The notes beneath the pieces were generated by a model. That model was given only the letters and a program-made list of their open reading frames with translations. It was not told where the DNA came from and made no database searches. A stretch of 64,000 bases of DNA, taken from the NCBI GenBank assembly GCA_034359265.1, contig CP136890.1, positions 80,501,501-80,565,500 of the forward strand. The letters run 5' to 3'. The position numbers and the translations under genes were made by a program. The stretch's first letter is position 1, and each line of letters opens with the position of its first letter. Shown piece by piece: positions 61,486 to 64,000 of this stretch. Source of the stretch: Canna indica (lineage: Eukaryota; Streptophyta; Magnoliopsida; Zingiberales; Cannaceae).

Positions 61486-61801
61486 TTGGTATAAAAAGAA
61501 GATGACCAAGATAGTCTTTAAATAGTTTGGACAATCCTTTCCCCATGAGCTAGCTTTTGGGGTGAGTTAGGGACACTAATTTTTTAACATTGTATCAGAG
61601 CCTATCCTATGGTTGATATTGTGCCACCCGCAGATGTCCAGTCCTGCAAACTCCACCCTCCAGATGTTCAATCCTGGGCGTGAGAAGGGTGTGTTAAATT
61701 CTCACATTGGTTAAAAATATGGCCAAGATACCATTTAAATAATTTGGACAATCCTCTCCCCATGAGCTAGCTTTTGGGATGAGTTAAGCCCACTAATTTA
61801 A

Positions 61802-61803
<2 letters not shown>
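61486..61803 (+). mobile_element. TRIM-like miniature LTR retrotransposon
   Basis: Two direct repeats sharing TTTGGACAATCC, CTCCCCATGAGCTAGCTTTTGGG and CACTAATTT lie at about 61495-61585 and 61722-61800. The second begins TGTTAAATTCTCACATTGG at 61692. After the first comes TTGTATCAGAGCC (61595-61607), close to the initiator tRNA-Met primer-binding site. Before the second is a purine-rich GAGAAGGG tract. About 85 bp separate these two sites and nothing is coded, which is the TRIM layout. The left repeat lacks its first 30 or so bases. Confidence 0.65.

Positions 61804-61806
<3 letters not shown>

Positions 61807-61848
<42 letters not shown>
61807..61848. repeat. TA microsatellite
   Basis: About 20 uninterrupted TA/AT units directly after the TRIM-like element. 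The following 61849-62125 is probably the 3' UTR of the NAC gene. Confidence 0.9.
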
Positions 61849-61852
<4 letters not shown>

Positions 61853-62125
61853 TGACACACATATCTTCATGGAATTAATTAACTAAAGCTGAAAAAGAAG
61901 AAATTAAAATTTTCCATTAAGATAAAAACTAATTAGCACCAATAAATATTGTCCCTAGTTACAAACTCTCCTCTTCTTAATCTGTTAGCTTTGCTATTAA
62001 CATGCATTGTTAATTTGCCACATTGCATATATATCCTTCCTCGATCTAATTAATTTCATGCTAATTGACAACAGCAATACTAGCAGATAATGATGTTAAG
62101 AACTTAATTCACTCTACTAATTAAT

Positions 62126-63636
62126 CTAAGACTTGTTTGTGGAGAAGCTTGTGGATATCTCACTAGGGTTATAAGGTAAAGAAGTATTACATGGCATGTT
62201 TGGCTTCCACTCATCAGTAAATATTGAAGGCATGCTGCTGAAGGAGGGCAAATCCACAGTATTACTATTAGCCTTCCTGGCTGCTAATCCCCATTGATTG
62301 CTATCAGCACTCACCATCTTTTTCATGGACATCTCCTCCATTTGATCATTTCTGAAGCTATTAGCATTACTTGTCTCCAGTGGCAGATCAACTGCAAACT
62401 CATTGCGCTGCTGCTGCTGTTGTTGTTGCTGCTGTTGCTGCTGCACAAAGTCTATGTTTGGCATCGCTGGCGCTGCGGCCGATAAGTTAAGGAGCATTGA
62501 GGTAACATCCATGGTGAATTTTGATGGCATTTGCATGTCAACTGGGGAGAATGTGAAGCTTGTGGGGATATGAGCACTAGAGGAAGGTTTGCAGCTGTTG
62601 ATCAGGTCAATGGGCTTGTAGGAGAAGTCCAATGGAGGGAAATTGATGGCATTTGGCTGCTGGTGCTGCTGCAAGTTATTGTTGCTGCCACCTGGTGCTT
62701 GCATTGCAGACCCAGCTTCAGTCATGCATGAGATGATCTCGGAAGCAGAACCGAAATGGAGGTGGCCATTCTGCGCTATTGGTGGTGGAAGGGAGAATAG
62801 ATGGTGATAATGATCTGGTTCGTGTAGCGGATTGGGTGATGGAGAGACCCATGAATGAGAGAGTGCTCTTTGTGCCACTGAATTGGTCTTCTTGAAGATT
62901 CTACATATGGCCCATGAATCCTGTTCGGAAATATATCCATTTCAGTCCCAGTTTAGGAGTAAGAAGTTTTTTATATTGGTTAATAAGATTTAATTAATGG
63001 GTATACTATTATATATTAAGCTCGTTCAGCTTAAGTATGTTGGCTTAGACCTCTTACAAGTCAATAGGTTAGTTATTCATGCATATGATATTTGCAGGAG
63101 CTAGCTATGACATGAAATCATGAACTTTAGGCTTTGATATGGAAGCACAGTGATCCCTTAAGTATCACACTTCAGTTTAGTCCTACACCCTAATTTAAGG
63201 GTCAAGTGTACATTTTAATCCATGTAATTAATTAATCAAGTTTAGGAATAATGAAAATAAAATATAAACATTGAATTAAAGAAAAAAGATTAATGATTAA
63301 TCCTTGCATAACTATTAATCAAGTTTAAGAGCTTACATTAGCAGGAATGTTTTTATCAAGAGGCCTTTTGAAGAGGGATGAATCATTGAGGGAAGGGAGC
63401 CTGAACTCATGCATCATCCAGTCTGTCTTGATGCCCTTAGCTGCCCTGCCCTTGTAGAAGACAAGGGACTTCTTGAGGCCAATGCACTTGGATCCTTCAG
63501 AGGAATAGATAGGCCTATCTGTGCCAGTGGCCTTCCAAAATCCAGCTCCTGTGACCCTATTTGGTCTTGTGCTGTTCCTATATTTCCTATCCCTGGGGCA
63601 GTAGAAGTACCATTCCTTTTCTCCTGTTGTTGCTAG
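62126..63636 (-). CDS. NAC transcription factor, FEZ/ANAC009-like (first exon outside window)
   Basis: Two minus-strand exons are visible, 63636-63337 (100 codons) and 62920-62126 (264 codons plus TAG), both starting in phase 0 with GT-AG borders. Exon 2 carries NAC subdomains C and [67 protein letters not shown]. Exon 3 opens with subdomain [16 protein letters not shown], and then [12 protein letters not shown], which recalls FEZ (ANAC009) and close relatives. Those regulate oriented stem-cell divisions in the root cap. Subdomains A and B with the start codon are missing, so the gene runs off the right edge after an intron of at least 364 bp. The activation region has twelve Gln in a row (62443-62408). 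The acceptor at 63637 was chosen for frame. No breaks are seen. Confidence 0.88.
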
Positions 63637-63810
63637 CTCTTCTCATTACAAGAGTATACAACAAAAAAACAATATATTAATATGAGAAGTTCATATATAT
63701 AGAAGAACACATTGTTCTTTCCAAATTAAGACAACAATACTTGACAAGGAAGTAGGTACATACAAATATGCATAGATGAGACCAATGTTGTTGGATTAGG
63801 TATAGACATA

Positions 63811-63816
63811 TATATG

Positions 63817-63857
<41 letters not shown>
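63811..63857. repeat. TA microsatellite in NAC intron 1
   Basis: A run of about 23 TA units. The rest of 63637-64000 shows no NAC subdomain A/B coding sequence on the minus strand, so it is read as intron 1. Confidence 0.85.
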
Positions 63858-63859
<2 letters not shown>

Positions 63860-64000
63860 CCATTAATTAGTATCATGTCAAGTATATACTACAACAAGAA
63901 AAGTAGTTGCAGAAACATCCCTAGAAAAAGTCTTCATGCATGGTTTCTTTGTGATTATCTTCATGATCAGCTACATAAATATGATTTAAATAACTGGATA

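Larger units (their letters stand above)
46500..61490 (+). mobile_element. L1-type LINE, split by a CACTA transposon
   Basis: Plus-strand pieces occur in L1 order: ORF1 nucleic-acid-binding protein (47056-47688), endonuclease (48401-48886), reverse transcriptase (49800-50560), zinc-finger RVT region (51480-51700) and RNase H (52006-52287). The RNase H reading continues at 61295-61472, after the 9-kb CACTA insertion, with AHWAANMV and DGLIWSTIRLD. Stops and frameshifts are frequent throughout. The exact 5' boundary near 46.5 kb and the 3' end near 61.49 kb are estimates; no poly-A tail or target duplication could be fixed. Confidence 0.8.

Overview
The window is nuclear DNA of a flowering plant. 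Three intron-containing plant genes lie in AT-rich sequence packed with retrotransposons and DNA transposons. Nothing seen here fixes the species. All three genes are on the minus strand: an R2R3-MYB transcription factor (12,062-13,336, 3 exons, 307 aa, subgroup 1 type), a four-exon plastid-type alpha/beta-hydrolase-fold protein (25,919-35,234, 381 aa) with a 6.5-kb transposon-filled third intron, and the 3' two exons of a FEZ/ANAC009-like NAC transcription factor (62,126-63,636) whose first exon lies beyond the right edge. They do not look functionally linked.

Layout. 1-3.7 kb: remnants of a retroelement with a 'putative plant transposon protein' reading frame and a noncoding stretch with palindromic GGTCGACC clusters. 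3.7-7.35 kb: minus-strand SIRE-like Copia element (LTR, primer-binding site, gag, zinc knuckle, protease, integrase) cut off inside integrase. 7.8-8.5 kb: hAT-type MITE. 8.5-11 kb: decayed minus-strand LINE. 11.4-11.8 kb: foldback element. 12.1-13.3 kb: MYB gene. 14.8 kb: tRNA-derived SINE. 17.2-20.75 kb: solo LTR with a second hAT MITE inside it. 21.7-22.9 kb: third hAT-type element with a GC-rich tandem repeat. 22.9-25.6 kb: A-rich sequence and foldbacks. 25.9-35.2 kb: hydrolase gene, with a rearranged LTR and a duplicated intron segment in intron 3. 36.2-36.7 kb: long hairpin element. 36.8-40.2 and 43.1-45.7 kb: two more solo LTRs. 46.5-61.5 kb: a plus-strand LINE split by a 9-kb CACTA transposon, which is itself split by a fourth solo LTR. 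61.5-61.8 kb: a TRIM-like mini-retrotransposon. 62.1 kb to the end: NAC gene.

The transposon part is a layered record. Target-site duplications can be read directly for four solo LTRs (5 bp), three hAT-type elements (8 bp, all perfect), the SINE (16 bp, one mismatch) and, less cleanly, the CACTA element (3 bp). They give a relative order: LINE first, then CACTA, then solo LTR; and LTR first, then hAT MITE. All transposon reading frames are broken by stops and frameshifts. I found no clearly new functional system. The most unusual host-gene observation is that the hydrolase-fold protein appears to lack all three catalytic-triad residues. The most unusual structural ones are the inverted and duplicated LTR inside its intron and the 520-bp hairpin element at 36.2 kb.
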